A stretch of DNA of 64,000 nucleotides from Pseudomonas sp. GD03919 (lineage in GTDB: Bacteria; Pseudomonadota; Gammaproteobacteria; Pseudomonadales; Pseudomonadaceae). Positions 41,887-50,460 of this stretch are shown piece by piece; positions within the stretch are counted from its first letter, which is position 1, and each line of letters begins with the position of its first letter. The position numbers were made by a program, and so were the translations under genes. Under the pieces are notes generated by a model. The model ran no database searches, had not been told where the DNA came from, and saw only the letters and a list, made by a program, of their open reading frames with translations. The stretch spans positions 1,984,001 to 2,048,000 of the forward strand of contig NZ_CP104582.1 of assembly GCF_029814935.1 (NCBI RefSeq). The letters are read 5' to 3'.

Positions 41887-44313
41887 ATGGGAAATATGAA
41901 AGTAGATGCGGCGCGCAAGGCACCAGAGGCCACGGTCCGTGGTGAGTTCAAGCTGGAGGAGTTTGACAGCAATTGGGTGGGCCGGTTGGCCTTCGCCATT
42001 TTCCACTGGCGTTTACCGCTGTTGATCCTGGGGATTCTGGGTACCCTCTTTTTCGCTTATTCGGCCAGCAAGCTGCAATTGAGTTCGGGTTTCAACAAGA
42101 TGATTCCCGCCAATCACGAGTACATGAAGACCTTCTCCGATTACAGCGAGGTATTCGGCGGGGCGGATCAGGTGCTGGTGGCGATTCAGGTCAAGGACGG
42201 CGATATCTATGCCAAGGACGTCATGGAGATCGTCCGCGGCGTGACCGAGGAAATGTTCTATATCGACGGGGTGGAGCGTAGCTCGCTGACCTCGCTGGTC
42301 ACGCCCAATGTGCGTTACAACGAAGTGGTGGAGGAGGGCTTCAAGAGCGGCAACCTGGTGCCCGGTGACTTCAGCGGTACCAACGAGGATCTGGAGCGGG
42401 TTCGCAGCAACGTGATGAAGTCCGACTGGGTAGGCCGCATCGTTGCCGATGACATGACCGCTACCATGGTCGTGGCCACGCTGATGGCGACCGAGCCCGG
42501 CTCGGACCAGCCGCTGGATCTGCGCCGGGTCGGCGCGCAACTGGAGGATATTCGTAGCAAATTCGAGGGTGATCGGGTATCCATCCATATCGTCGGCTTC
42601 GCCAAGGCTTCGTCGGACATAGCCGATGGCGCCGCTGGGGTGGTGGTGTTCTTTGGCCTGGCGTTCGTGATAACCGCCGTGCTGCTGTACTGGTATTCCG
42701 GCTCGGTCATGCTCACGGCCTGGGCGCTGATCGCGGCGCTGATCCCGGTCGTCTGGCTGCTGGGCATTCTGCCGCTGATCGGGCGCGGGCTGGACCCGAT
42801 GTCGATTCTGGTTCCCTTCCTGATCTTCTCCATCGGCGTATCCCATGCGGTACAGATGACCAACGCCTGGAAGCTGGAAACGCTGCTGGGCCATGACGGG
42901 GTGACGGCTTCGCGCAACTGCGTCATGAAGCTGTTCGTCCCGGGGACCATGGCGCTGATCATCATGGCCGCCGCTTTCATGGTCATCGCGGTGGTCGATA
43001 TCCAGATCGTCCAGGAACTGGCGATGATATCGACCATCGGCGTCAGCCTGATGCTGCTGAGCAACAAGGTCCTGCTGCCCATCCTGCTGTCCTACATGGC
43101 GTTTCCGGCCAGGGACCTGGCCAAGCTCAAAGGCTATGAAACGAGCGGCAACGCGGCCTGGGAGAAGCTGGGCTGGCTGGCCACGCCCAGGGGCGCGGTA
43201 CTGCCCATTCTGCTCGGCCTGGCTCTGGCGGTCTTCGGTGCCTGGAAGGCCCAGGATCTGAAGGTAGGCGACATGGGCAAGGGCGTGCCGGAGCTGTGGG
43301 AAGATTCCCGCTACAACCAGGACGTCGAGCTGATTACCAGCCGTTTCGCCATCGGTGTCGATCTGCTGCAGATCATCGTGGAAATCAAGGGCGATGACTC
43401 GCCCTGCGTCAGGCGCGATGTCCTGGAGAAGATCGAGAAGTTCGATTTTCTCATGCGCCAGACCGATGGAGTCGCGGCCGTTCGCAGCCTGCCGTCCTTC
43501 ATCGGCAAGGTGACCCAGGACTTCGCGGAAGGCTGGTACAAGTGGCGCACGCTGCCGGAGACGACACCGCAGATCGCCCAGGGCATCGGCATGGCGACCC
43601 GTCTCGGCAACGAGTACCGCAATTCGACCTGCGATGCGCTGCCGATTTCCATCTACACCAGCGATCACCAGGCGACGACCATTTCCCATATCGTCGATGT
43701 GATCAAGGCGTTCAAGGCCGAGCACGATACCGATGAGGTGGTGTTCCGCCTGGCCTCGGGCAACGTCGGCGTGATGGCGGCGACCAACGAGGTCGTGCAC
43801 AAATCCGAAATGATCGTCAACCTGGCGGTATTTGGCACCGTGGCACTGATGTGCATGCTGGTATTCAGGTCCTGGCGCATCACGCTCAGCGTGATCGTGC
43901 CGGTCGCCCTTATCACGCTGTTGTGCAACGCGATCATGGCGATGATGGGGATTGGTGTGAAAGTGAATACCCTGCCGGTCATCGCCATCGCCGTCGGCCT
44001 GGGGGTGGATTACGGGATATACATGTTCGAGCGCGCTCAGCATGAGATGCACGAGCGTGGCCACAACTTGCGTGACGCCTTCGTCCTCGGTCTCAAGGCG
44101 CGTGCCACGGCCTCGGTATTCACTGCCGTAACCATGTCGATATCGGTGCTGATCTGGGTCATGTCCTCGCTCAAGTTCCAGGCGGACATGGGGTTGCTGC
44201 TGGCATTCATGTTCTTGGTGAACGTGTTTGGCGCCATCCTGCTGGCTCCGGCCGTTGCCGCCCTCCTCGGGGTTGGCAAAAAGACAGGCCAGGGCGGGAA
44301 GGCGGCGCACTGA
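41887..44313 (+). CDS. MMPL/RND-superfamily transporter
   Basis: 808 aa. Two repeated halves, each with one helix, a large periplasmic loop and five helices: first helix near 40-60 (LPLLILGILGTLFFAYSA), then a loop to about 245, helices to about 415, and the second half from about 437. PFLIFSIGVSHAVQM and VIAIAVGLGVDYGIYMFERAQ are the paired RND transmembrane motifs with conserved Asp in GVDYGIYM. MMPL proteins export lipids or hydrophobic molecules using the proton gradient. With DUF1302/DUF1329/YCF48 this suggests a trans-envelope system for hydrophobic substrates. Confidence 0.92.
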   Translation: MGNMKVDAARKAPEATVRGEFKLEEFDSNWVGRLAFAIFHWRLPLLILGILGTLFFAYSASKLQLSSGFNKMIPANHEYMKTFSDYSEVFGGADQVLVAIQVKDGDIYAKDVMEIVRGVTEEMFYIDGVERSSLTSLVTPNVRYNEVVEEGFKSGNLVPGDFSGTNEDLERVRSNVMKSDWVGRIVADDMTATMVVATLMATEPGSDQPLDLRRVGAQLEDIRSKFEGDRVSIHIVGFAKASSDIADGAAGVVVFFGLAFVITAVLLYWYSGSVMLTAWALIAALIPVVWLLGILPLIGRGLDPMSILVPFLIFSIGVSHAVQMTNAWKLETLLGHDGVTASRNCVMKLFVPGTMALIIMAAAFMVIAVVDIQIVQELAMISTIGVSLMLLSNKVLLPILLSYMAFPARDLAKLKGYETSGNAAWEKLGWLATPRGAVLPILLGLALAVFGAWKAQDLKVGDMGKGVPELWEDSRYNQDVELITSRFAIGVDLLQIIVEIKGDDSPCVRRDVLEKIEKFDFLMRQTDGVAAVRSLPSFIGKVTQDFAEGWYKWRTLPETTPQIAQGIGMATRLGNEYRNSTCDALPISIYTSDHQATTISHIVDVIKAFKAEHDTDEVVFRLASGNVGVMAATNEVVHKSEMIVNLAVFGTVALMCMLVFRSWRITLSVIVPVALITLLCNAIMAMMGIGVKVNTLPVIAIAVGLGVDYGIYMFERAQHEMHERGHNLRDAFVLGLKARATASVFTAVTMSISVLIWVMSSLKFQADMGLLLAFMFLVNVFGAILLAPAVAALLGVGKKTGQGGKAAH

Positions 44314-44425
44314 TATCCGAATTCTGGGTCGGTGATTACGGTCAACCAGGCGTCGGGTTTGCTTCATCTGCCGGTGCGTGCCACCGGCAGGTAACGCTGC
44401 TGTATGTAATCAGGAAAATAATAAA

Positions 44426-45628
44426 ATGGTAGATCAGGTAAACAAGAATGCCCCTTCATCAGGGTGGGTGGAGCACTTGCGCAGGCGGTTTCCGGTCGAG
44501 TCTGAAATAGATCGTATTCTGACCCGTAAGATGCAGGGCCGTGCCGGGCCGGGATACTCCCCGGTTTCCCTTGAAATACTGGTACAGGGTGTGGAATCCC
44601 TGTTGCGTTCGGAGTTGGGTGACGACTTCGAGGTGCGTGACGCCAGATGGCTTTCCGGCGGGGCTTCGAAATTGCAGATGTCTTTTCTGCTGACCTGGCA
44701 GCGTACCGCAGCAGGTCGCGAGACTCTGCCAATGGTTTTACGCATGGAACCGGCGGAGTCCATCGTTGAAACCAGCCGTTTGCGCGAGTTCCAGTTGATC
44801 AAGGCGATGGAGGGCGTGGTGCCCGTGCCGGCGGCCTACTGGTATGACGTGGACGCCAGGCACCTGCCCTATCCGGGGCTGATCTATGGCTTTTCCGCAG
44901 GCGTCACCAAGCCGGCCAATGCGGTCAGCGGCGTCAGCGGCCTGGGCACGCAGTTGCCGGAAGACCTGCAGCGCAAGCTGGGGCCGCAGTTCGTCGAGCA
45001 CCTGGCGGCCATCCACACCTTCGATTTCCGCAGCAGGGATCTGAGCGCCTTCGACATCCCCGAGGTGGGGACCACCCAGTGCGCCGAGTGGGGTGTGAAC
45101 TGGTGGGAACGGGTCTGGGAAGAAGACAGCGATGAAGATATCCCTGCGATGCGCTTGTGCGCTGCTTGGCTGCGGGCAAACATGCCGGTACTGGACCACG
45201 CCAGTGTGGTGCACGCCGACTATCGCGTGGGAAATTTCCTGTACACCGAACACGATACGCGCATCAGTGCCTGGCTGGACTGGGAATTGGGCCGCATCGG
45301 CGACCGCCATCAGGACATTGCCTGGACGACCTCGCGGGCCTTCGCCAGTCTCGCCGCCGATGGCAAGACCCTGCTGACCTGTGGACTGATGCCTGAGCTG
45401 GATTTCCTGGCAGCCTATGAGCGGGCTTCGGGGCTTGGGATCAACCCGAAGACGGTGCATTGGTACAAGGTCTACAACGATTACATGATGGTCACCCTGA
45501 CAATGGCAACCGGTTACCGGATTGCGCGGGGAGGCAAGACGCATCAGGACGTACTGGTTACCTGGTTGATGGGCATTGGCTACATGCTGCTCGATGAGAT
45601 GTGCACACTGATAGAGGAGGCACCCTGA
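44426..45628 (+). CDS. APH-family phosphotransferase, copy 1
   Basis: 400 aa from ATG 44426. Kinase-like fold: SGGASKLQMSF (glycine-rich loop area), VLRMEPAES, then the catalytic HADYRVGNFLYTEHD and WLDWELGRIGD (Brenner box and DxD-like metal site). Related proteins are annotated as aminoglycoside phosphotransferases or acyl-CoA dehydrogenase-linked kinases and probably phosphorylate small hydroxylated metabolites in catabolic clusters. It overlaps the next gene by TGATG. Two paralogues lie at 61574 and 63356, each also beside a member of the next family. Confidence 0.88.
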   Translation: MVDQVNKNAPSSGWVEHLRRRFPVESEIDRILTRKMQGRAGPGYSPVSLEILVQGVESLLRSELGDDFEVRDARWLSGGASKLQMSFLLTWQRTAAGRETLPMVLRMEPAESIVETSRLREFQLIKAMEGVVPVPAAYWYDVDARHLPYPGLIYGFSAGVTKPANAVSGVSGLGTQLPEDLQRKLGPQFVEHLAAIHTFDFRSRDLSAFDIPEVGTTQCAEWGVNWWERVWEEDSDEDIPAMRLCAAWLRANMPVLDHASVVHADYRVGNFLYTEHDTRISAWLDWELGRIGDRHQDIAWTTSRAFASLAADGKTLLTCGLMPELDFLAAYERASGLGINPKTVHWYKVYNDYMMVTLTMATGYRIARGGKTHQDVLVTWLMGIGYMLLDEMCTLIEEAP

Positions 45629-46173
45629 TGCAGATGCGACCGGATATTCAAATACAGAGCATGATCAAGGCGATGACGGATACGGTACTGCCGGCGTTGG
45701 ACCCGGAGAACAAGTTGGCCCAGGAACAGGCCAGGCTGGTGCTGGGCATGCTGGCGTTGATGCGCAGGCAATTGCCGATCCAGTTCGCGTTCGACTGCGA
45801 TGAGTTGCAGCGCCTGATCGAGCTGTCCCAGGCACTGCGGGCGCTCGATATCGAAGCGGCGGATGAGGCACTGCTGCAGGACGAGACGCAGGCCCTGAAC
45901 GTGCTGGCTGGCGCACGGACCAGTCCCGCCGATGTGCTGGCGTCGGTCAGGCACCTGCGCAGCGTGATCGGGCAACGGGTAACGCGGCTGTATGCGCTGG
46001 CCGATGGCGACGCCAGGGCACGCTTGCAACAACTGGTGCTGCGCAGCACGCGGGAGCAGTTGCAGCGCGATCGCGCCTTGCTGGTACAGCAGGGCTGGGA
46101 GCCGGATCCGGATGCGCTGCCGTCGATCGAGACCTTGCTCGGCCTGCCGACCGCTGCCAGCCAGCCTGCCTGA
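45628..46173 (+). CDS. Small helical protein, partner of the phosphotransferase (DUF6285-like)
   Basis: 181 aa, start ATG 45628 overlapping the phosphotransferase stop. Mostly helical, with an MTDTVLPALDPENKLAQEQA segment near 15-35 matched in the paralogue at 62804 (MTDTVLPAVDPNNKLATEQA). DUF6285 proteins commonly follow APH genes; the similarity is recognised only loosely. Function is unknown; the strict coupling suggests a complex or chaperone-like partner. No signal peptide or transmembrane helix. Confidence 0.7.
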   Translation: MQMRPDIQIQSMIKAMTDTVLPALDPENKLAQEQARLVLGMLALMRRQLPIQFAFDCDELQRLIELSQALRALDIEAADEALLQDETQALNVLAGARTSPADVLASVRHLRSVIGQRVTRLYALADGDARARLQQLVLRSTREQLQRDRALLVQQGWEPDPDALPSIETLLGLPTAASQPA

Positions 46174-46273
46174 TTCAAGGCTGCGCCCCTGTCCGGCAGC
46201 CATGGGGCCGGACTGGCGATGCCTCGCCCAGTACGCACGATCAACGAAGAAAACACGATGGAGAACAACCGAG

Positions 46274-47197
46274 ATGACATACGCCATTGAGAAACTGGAT
46301 CCGGTAAACGATGGTCGCCACAAATTGAGTGGTGGCGCTCTGGAGCGTGAGTCCATTCCTTACGTGATTGCCCTGCCGGAGCTGGGCCTGGGGGCCTTCA
46401 TCTATACCTGGGTGGACAAGGAGAGCGTAGCCGGTTCGGTATTTGTGATCTATGGCCCGGGGGTGGCCGACGGGCCGATCGTCGAGGCCGTCGATCAGGT
46501 GAAGGTGCCGGCCGAGCAGAACTTCGATGACTGGCGGGTCGGCAAGATCCACCTGCAGCAGAACCTCGATCTGCAGACTGCCCGGCTGCGGGTGGATGGC
46601 GACAGGGCCGGGATGGACCTGACCTTCGAGGCCATCCATCCGGCCTATGCCTATGGTTCGCACAAGGATGGCTGCCCGGACTGGTTCGCGACCAACCGGC
46701 TGGAGCAGGCTGGCCGCGTTCGCGGTGTACTGCGTGTCGACGGTAAAATCTTCGACATCGACACCACCGCGGCGCGGGATCATTCCTGGGGCACGCGCGA
46801 CTGGCTGGTTCCTCAGCACTGGAAGTGGGTGCATGCCCAGGCCGGCGCCGATCTCGCCGTGCATTTCTGTGAAATCTACGAGCGTGGGCGCGTCGAGTTG
46901 CGCGGCTATGTCAGCCGTGACGGCCTGACCGCCGAAGTGGAGTCGGTCGACGTGAGCTTCACCCATGACGACCAGTTCCGGCATAAGAGCATCGAGGCCA
47001 GCCTGACCGACAAGGCGGGCCGGAAGGTCTCGCTCAAGGGGAACTTCTATGCGCATTTCCCGCTGATTCCCTGCCCGCAGGTCACCCTGTACGAGTCTTC
47101 GATGAGTTGTGAAATCGATGGCAAGCCGGGCGTGGGTTGGGCGGAATTCATGTGGCCGACGGACTATCTCGGGTATCTCGGCGAGAAGAAAGCCTGA
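46274..47197 (+). CDS. CrtC/AttH lipocalin-like protein (DUF7064-type), copy 2
   Basis: 307 aa. Start ATG 46274 has ACAACCGAG upstream and gives the start seen in the paralogue at 24677. Shared features: GGALERESIPYVIALPELGLGAFIYTW (seen in parts), AYGSHKDGCPDWFATNRLEQAG, TTAARDHSWGTRDW and terminal GVGWAEFMWPTDY. It is likely a cytoplasmic enzyme acting on a lipid- or terpenoid-like molecule, by superfamily analogy only. Confidence 0.72.
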   Translation: MTYAIEKLDPVNDGRHKLSGGALERESIPYVIALPELGLGAFIYTWVDKESVAGSVFVIYGPGVADGPIVEAVDQVKVPAEQNFDDWRVGKIHLQQNLDLQTARLRVDGDRAGMDLTFEAIHPAYAYGSHKDGCPDWFATNRLEQAGRVRGVLRVDGKIFDIDTTAARDHSWGTRDWLVPQHWKWVHAQAGADLAVHFCEIYERGRVELRGYVSRDGLTAEVESVDVSFTHDDQFRHKSIEASLTDKAGRKVSLKGNFYAHFPLIPCPQVTLYESSMSCEIDGKPGVGWAEFMWPTDYLGYLGEKKA

Positions 47198-47350
47198 GGT
47201 TATCGGTCAGGGGCGCGGTTGGTAGTAAACGCGAGCATGTCTATCGCCCGTGTTCCTGGACTGTTACGACAGGGAGCGTCGTAACAGTGGTCGATAGGTA
47301 GGAGCGACAATGATGGATAGCCAGTGAAAAGCTATAGAAGGGAATGGAAA

Positions 47351-48118
47351 ATGTCTCGGAACCCTCTGCTTGTATTGATCCTGCTATGTGCTGCCTTCGG
47401 GGCCAATGCAACGCCACAGGAATTTCGCGAAATTCAGGGAATGCGCATCAGTGCCGCTGGATTCTGTGGTGTCCTGATGACCAACTACAACCATATACGC
47501 AGCGCTTCCCAGCAACGTTCCGCCGACGACTATCGACAGTATCTGGATGCCTTGAATACCTCGTATGAGCAATCGGGGCTGACGGTGGGTATCGATGAAC
47601 TCAAGAAGCTGAATGCGCTGACGGAAGAGCTGGAAAAGCTACCGCAGCTCGACGGCGAGATGAGTTCGGCGATGCTGGCCTACCCGAACATGATGACCGA
47701 TATCTTCAAGACGCAGCAGCAGTTCGATCAGGCACTGGCCGGACACCTGGCCACGGTCGATCAGGGTGGCGATGTCATCAGGACCATCGATGATTTGCGC
47801 GTGGATATCAGCAGCATCATGTTGCTGTATTCGGTCAGCACCTTTACCGGGTTGGCCTATCTCAACGAGGAGGACCCCGACCTTGCTATTCTGGACGCCA
47901 AGATACAGGAGGGCCTCCGTATGCTGGACCAGGAAGTTCCCGAGGAGCTCCACGAGCAAGTCAGAAAAGTTAAAAGCTCCTATCATTTTGTGCAGAACAA
48001 GCTGGTCGGCCTGACGCGGCCCTGGGCTCCATCTGCAGTAGCGTTCTTTCTCATGCGCGCCGAATCGCAGTTGCAGGAGTTGACGCGCCAGGTGCAAGGG
48101 GCTAATGAGGGGGCTTGA
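47351..48118 (+). CDS. Secreted helical protein of unknown function
   Basis: 255 aa from ATG 47351 (alternative GTG 47324). A signal peptide is evident (SRNPLLVLILLCAAFGANA-TP). The rest is helical with a Cys at about 38 in ISAAGFCGVLM and heptad-like Leu/Glu spacing (MRAESQLQELTRQV). No family was recognised. It is last in the series that follows the MMPL transporter and may be a periplasmic accessory protein. Confidence 0.65.
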   Translation: MSRNPLLVLILLCAAFGANATPQEFREIQGMRISAAGFCGVLMTNYNHIRSASQQRSADDYRQYLDALNTSYEQSGLTVGIDELKKLNALTEELEKLPQLDGEMSSAMLAYPNMMTDIFKTQQQFDQALAGHLATVDQGGDVIRTIDDLRVDISSIMLLYSVSTFTGLAYLNEEDPDLAILDAKIQEGLRMLDQEVPEELHEQVRKVKSSYHFVQNKLVGLTRPWAPSAVAFFLMRAESQLQELTRQVQGANEGA

Positions 48119-48770
48119 ATGGCTTTGGCTTCTTGCCGGCGGGAGCGGTCGCAGATGGGAGTCTTAAGCAATGGCTGATACGGCAGCCACTACCCAACCC
48201 AGGTGTCTCGTAGGGGGCTTGGGTGTTTATCTGATCGCCATCACCTGATACATGCTCAAGGCACTGGCACGACAAAAAGGCGGCTGCCAGACTAGGATAG
48301 CCGCTGCGCGGTACCCATTTCGTTTTCAGACTGCGGAACACTGCAGTTCAGAATTCAACCCGCCGATGGTAAGTCGCCGACCAGTCGCAGATAGGTCATG
48401 ATGCGCGAGCGTCCATGAATCATATGGATTCATACCATGGTTATATAGGTGAGAGTTGCGCATTCGATGAATGCTCTTTCAGAGCAGTGATTCGCTGATA
48501 GCGCGCGATTGTGTGTCAAAAAGTATCTGTGTAGAGCCTCTATCTGACCGCTTGGTATTGCAGAAGCCTTTATTCTATGGACCGTTTGCGATTTTGAATA
48601 TAGGGCGCTTTCTGGCGAGGGCTCTCCAGTCAATACACAGATGATTGAAATTAGTATGCGTATATACTATATTCCATGCTTACCGTATGGGTCTTCGGCT
48701 GATCCTGGCTTACAGGAGTGCAAGCAAGGGTGGCTCAGCGGACGATAAAAACGTTTGGAGTCATTTGGTT
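48119..48770. other. Long non-coding region before the beta-oxidation set
   Basis: About 650 bases with lower GC and no credible gene. ATGAATC (48415-48421) and GATTCAT (48427-48433) form a perfect 7-bp inverted repeat around 5 bases, possibly an operator. An AT-rich stretch at 48655-48680 (GTATATACTATATT) may hold the promoter of the acyl-CoA dehydrogenase gene. The upper limit of that gene is uncertain because its ribosome site is weak. Confidence 0.45.
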
Positions 48771-49916
48771 ATGTCGGGTCAAAGAAGCATTTTCGATGAA
48801 GAGCATGCTCTGTTTCAGGAGGCGGTACGCCGTTTCATCGCATCCGAGGTTGCTCCCAATTTCGACCGCTGGGAAGAGGAAGGGATCGTTCCTCGCTCAT
48901 TTTGGCAGGCTGCCGGGCGGGCTGGCCTGCTGTGCCCGCAGGTACCCGAAGAGTATGGTGGTTCGGGGGTAGGCTTCATTTACCACGCCATCGTCAATGA
49001 GGAGTTCACGCGGGCGGGATTCATCGGGCCGCAGAACAATCTTTCGGTACACAGTGATGTCTGCATGGGCTATCTGCTGCACTTCGGCACCGAGGAGCAG
49101 AAGCGCAGGTGGTTGCCTGGAATGGTCAGTGGGGAGACGGTCTGTGCGATTGCGATGACCGAACCAGGTACCGGGAGTGACCTGCAGGGCGTCAGGACGA
49201 GGGCTGTGCCCGAGGGTGATGAATATGTCATCACGGGCTCCAAGACCTTTATTTCCAATGGCCAGCACGCCGATCTGGTGATCGTCGTAGCGCGCACCAG
49301 TGATGCTCCGGGTTCCAAGGGGATGAGCCTGATTCTGGTGGAAGCTGACCGGGAAGGATTTCAGCGTGGCCGCAACCTGGACAAGCTGGGGCATAAGTCT
49401 GCGGATACGTCCGAGCTGTTTTTCGATTCGGTACGGGTTCCGGTCAGCAATCTGCTGGGGGCGGAAGGTGGCGGTTTTGGTGCGCTGATGACCGAGTTGC
49501 CACAGGAGCGCCTGACTATCGCCGTGGCCTGCATGGGGGCCGCCCAGCGCGCCTTCGATATTACCTGTGACTACGTCAGGGAGCGCAAGGCATTTGGCAA
49601 GCAGATCATGGAGTTCCAGAACACGCGCTTCAAACTGGCCGACATCAAGGCGGATCTCTCCGTGGGTTGGGCCTTCGTCGATCAGTGCCTGGTGCAGCAT
49701 GAAGCTGGAAGTCTTACACAAGCCAATGCCTCCATTGCCAAGCTCTGGTGCAGCGAAATGCAGGGGCGAGTAGTCGATCAGTGTGTCCAGTTTTTTGGTG
49801 GCTACGGTTTCATGCGTGAGTATGAGATTACCCGACTGTTCGCCGATGCACGGGTATTGCGGATCTATGGCGGTACTTCCGAGATCATGCGCGAGCTGAT
49901 TTCCCGGAATTTGTAA
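48771..49916 (+). CDS. Acyl-CoA dehydrogenase 1
   Basis: 381 aa from ATG 48771 (SGQRSIFDEEHALF), the family-like start, although only a weak ribosome site is present. FAD-binding AIAMTEPGTGSDLQG, substrate/FAD region FISNGQHADLVIVVARTS and the signature RKAFGKQIMEFQNTRFKLAD and QFFGGYGFMREYEITRLFADARVLRIYGGTSEIM (in parts) are present. The catalytic base Glu is expected near the YGGTSEIM segment. It oxidises an acyl-CoA to the 2-enoyl-CoA, with electrons to ETF. It lies 25 bases before the MaoC gene. The second copy at 50461 resembles it over its whole length. Confidence 0.9.
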   Translation: MSGQRSIFDEEHALFQEAVRRFIASEVAPNFDRWEEEGIVPRSFWQAAGRAGLLCPQVPEEYGGSGVGFIYHAIVNEEFTRAGFIGPQNNLSVHSDVCMGYLLHFGTEEQKRRWLPGMVSGETVCAIAMTEPGTGSDLQGVRTRAVPEGDEYVITGSKTFISNGQHADLVIVVARTSDAPGSKGMSLILVEADREGFQRGRNLDKLGHKSADTSELFFDSVRVPVSNLLGAEGGGFGALMTELPQERLTIAVACMGAAQRAFDITCDYVRERKAFGKQIMEFQNTRFKLADIKADLSVGWAFVDQCLVQHEAGSLTQANASIAKLWCSEMQGRVVDQCVQFFGGYGFMREYEITRLFADARVLRIYGGTSEIMRELISRNL

Positions 49917-49941
49917 ACAACAGCGATGAGTGAGGTCATAA

Positions 49942-50394
49942 ATGGCTGGTTTGTATTTTGAGCAGTTCAGCGTTGATCAGGTTTTCGAACACGAAATTCG
50001 CAGAACCGTGACCGAGTCGGACAACGTCTGGTTTTGCGGGGCGACCTACAATCCGGCCCAAATTCATATCGATGCCGAGTATTGCAAAGCTACTGAGTTC
50101 GGTCAGCCGCTGGTTAATTCGATTTTTACCCTGGGCCTGGTGGTCGGATTGACTGTGCAAGACACCACCCTGGGTACTACGGTGGCCAATCTGGGCTTTA
50201 CCGATATTGTATTCCCCAAACCGGTATTTGCCGGCGATACGCTACGTGCGGTGACAACAGTAAAGGATGTCAGGGAAAGCAGATCCAGGCCCAATGCAGG
50301 TATTGTGACCTTTCTGCATGAAGGGCTTAACCAACGCGGTGAGGTGGTTTGCAGTTCGAAGCGCCAGGCGCTGATGCTGCGCAAACCGCATTGA
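49942..50394 (+). CDS. MaoC-like enoyl-CoA hydratase
   Basis: 150 aa hot-dog fold protein. [25 protein letters not shown] carries the [11 protein letters not shown] variant of the hydratase-2 motif, with His and Asp in it, and [17 protein letters not shown] follows. It hydrates a 2-enoyl-CoA, giving the R-hydroxy product. Its place between two acyl-CoA dehydrogenases makes it the natural next enzyme. Related proteins act on mesaconyl-CoA or branched enoyl-CoAs. Confidence 0.88.
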   Translation: MAGLYFEQFSVDQVFEHEIRRTVTESDNVWFCGATYNPAQIHIDAEYCKATEFGQPLVNSIFTLGLVVGLTVQDTTLGTTVANLGFTDIVFPKPVFAGDTLRAVTTVKDVRESRSRPNAGIVTFLHEGLNQRGEVVCSSKRQALMLRKPH

Positions 50395-50460
50395 CAGAGA
50401 TGCCTGCCGACAATGGCAGGAGAACAGTGCAATCGAGCTTCCAACAGGTGGGAAAAGACA

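Noticed and set aside
42013..44367. A 784-codon open frame on the minus strand across the MMPL gene
   Set aside because: It is the antisense of a clear MMPL transporter, is rich in His, Gln and Arg, and shows no family motif. Typical GC-rich shadow.
48430..48633. A 67-codon minus-strand frame in the gap before the acyl-CoA dehydrogenase gene
   Set aside because: No motif, no ribosome site and unusual composition; it is treated as non-coding.
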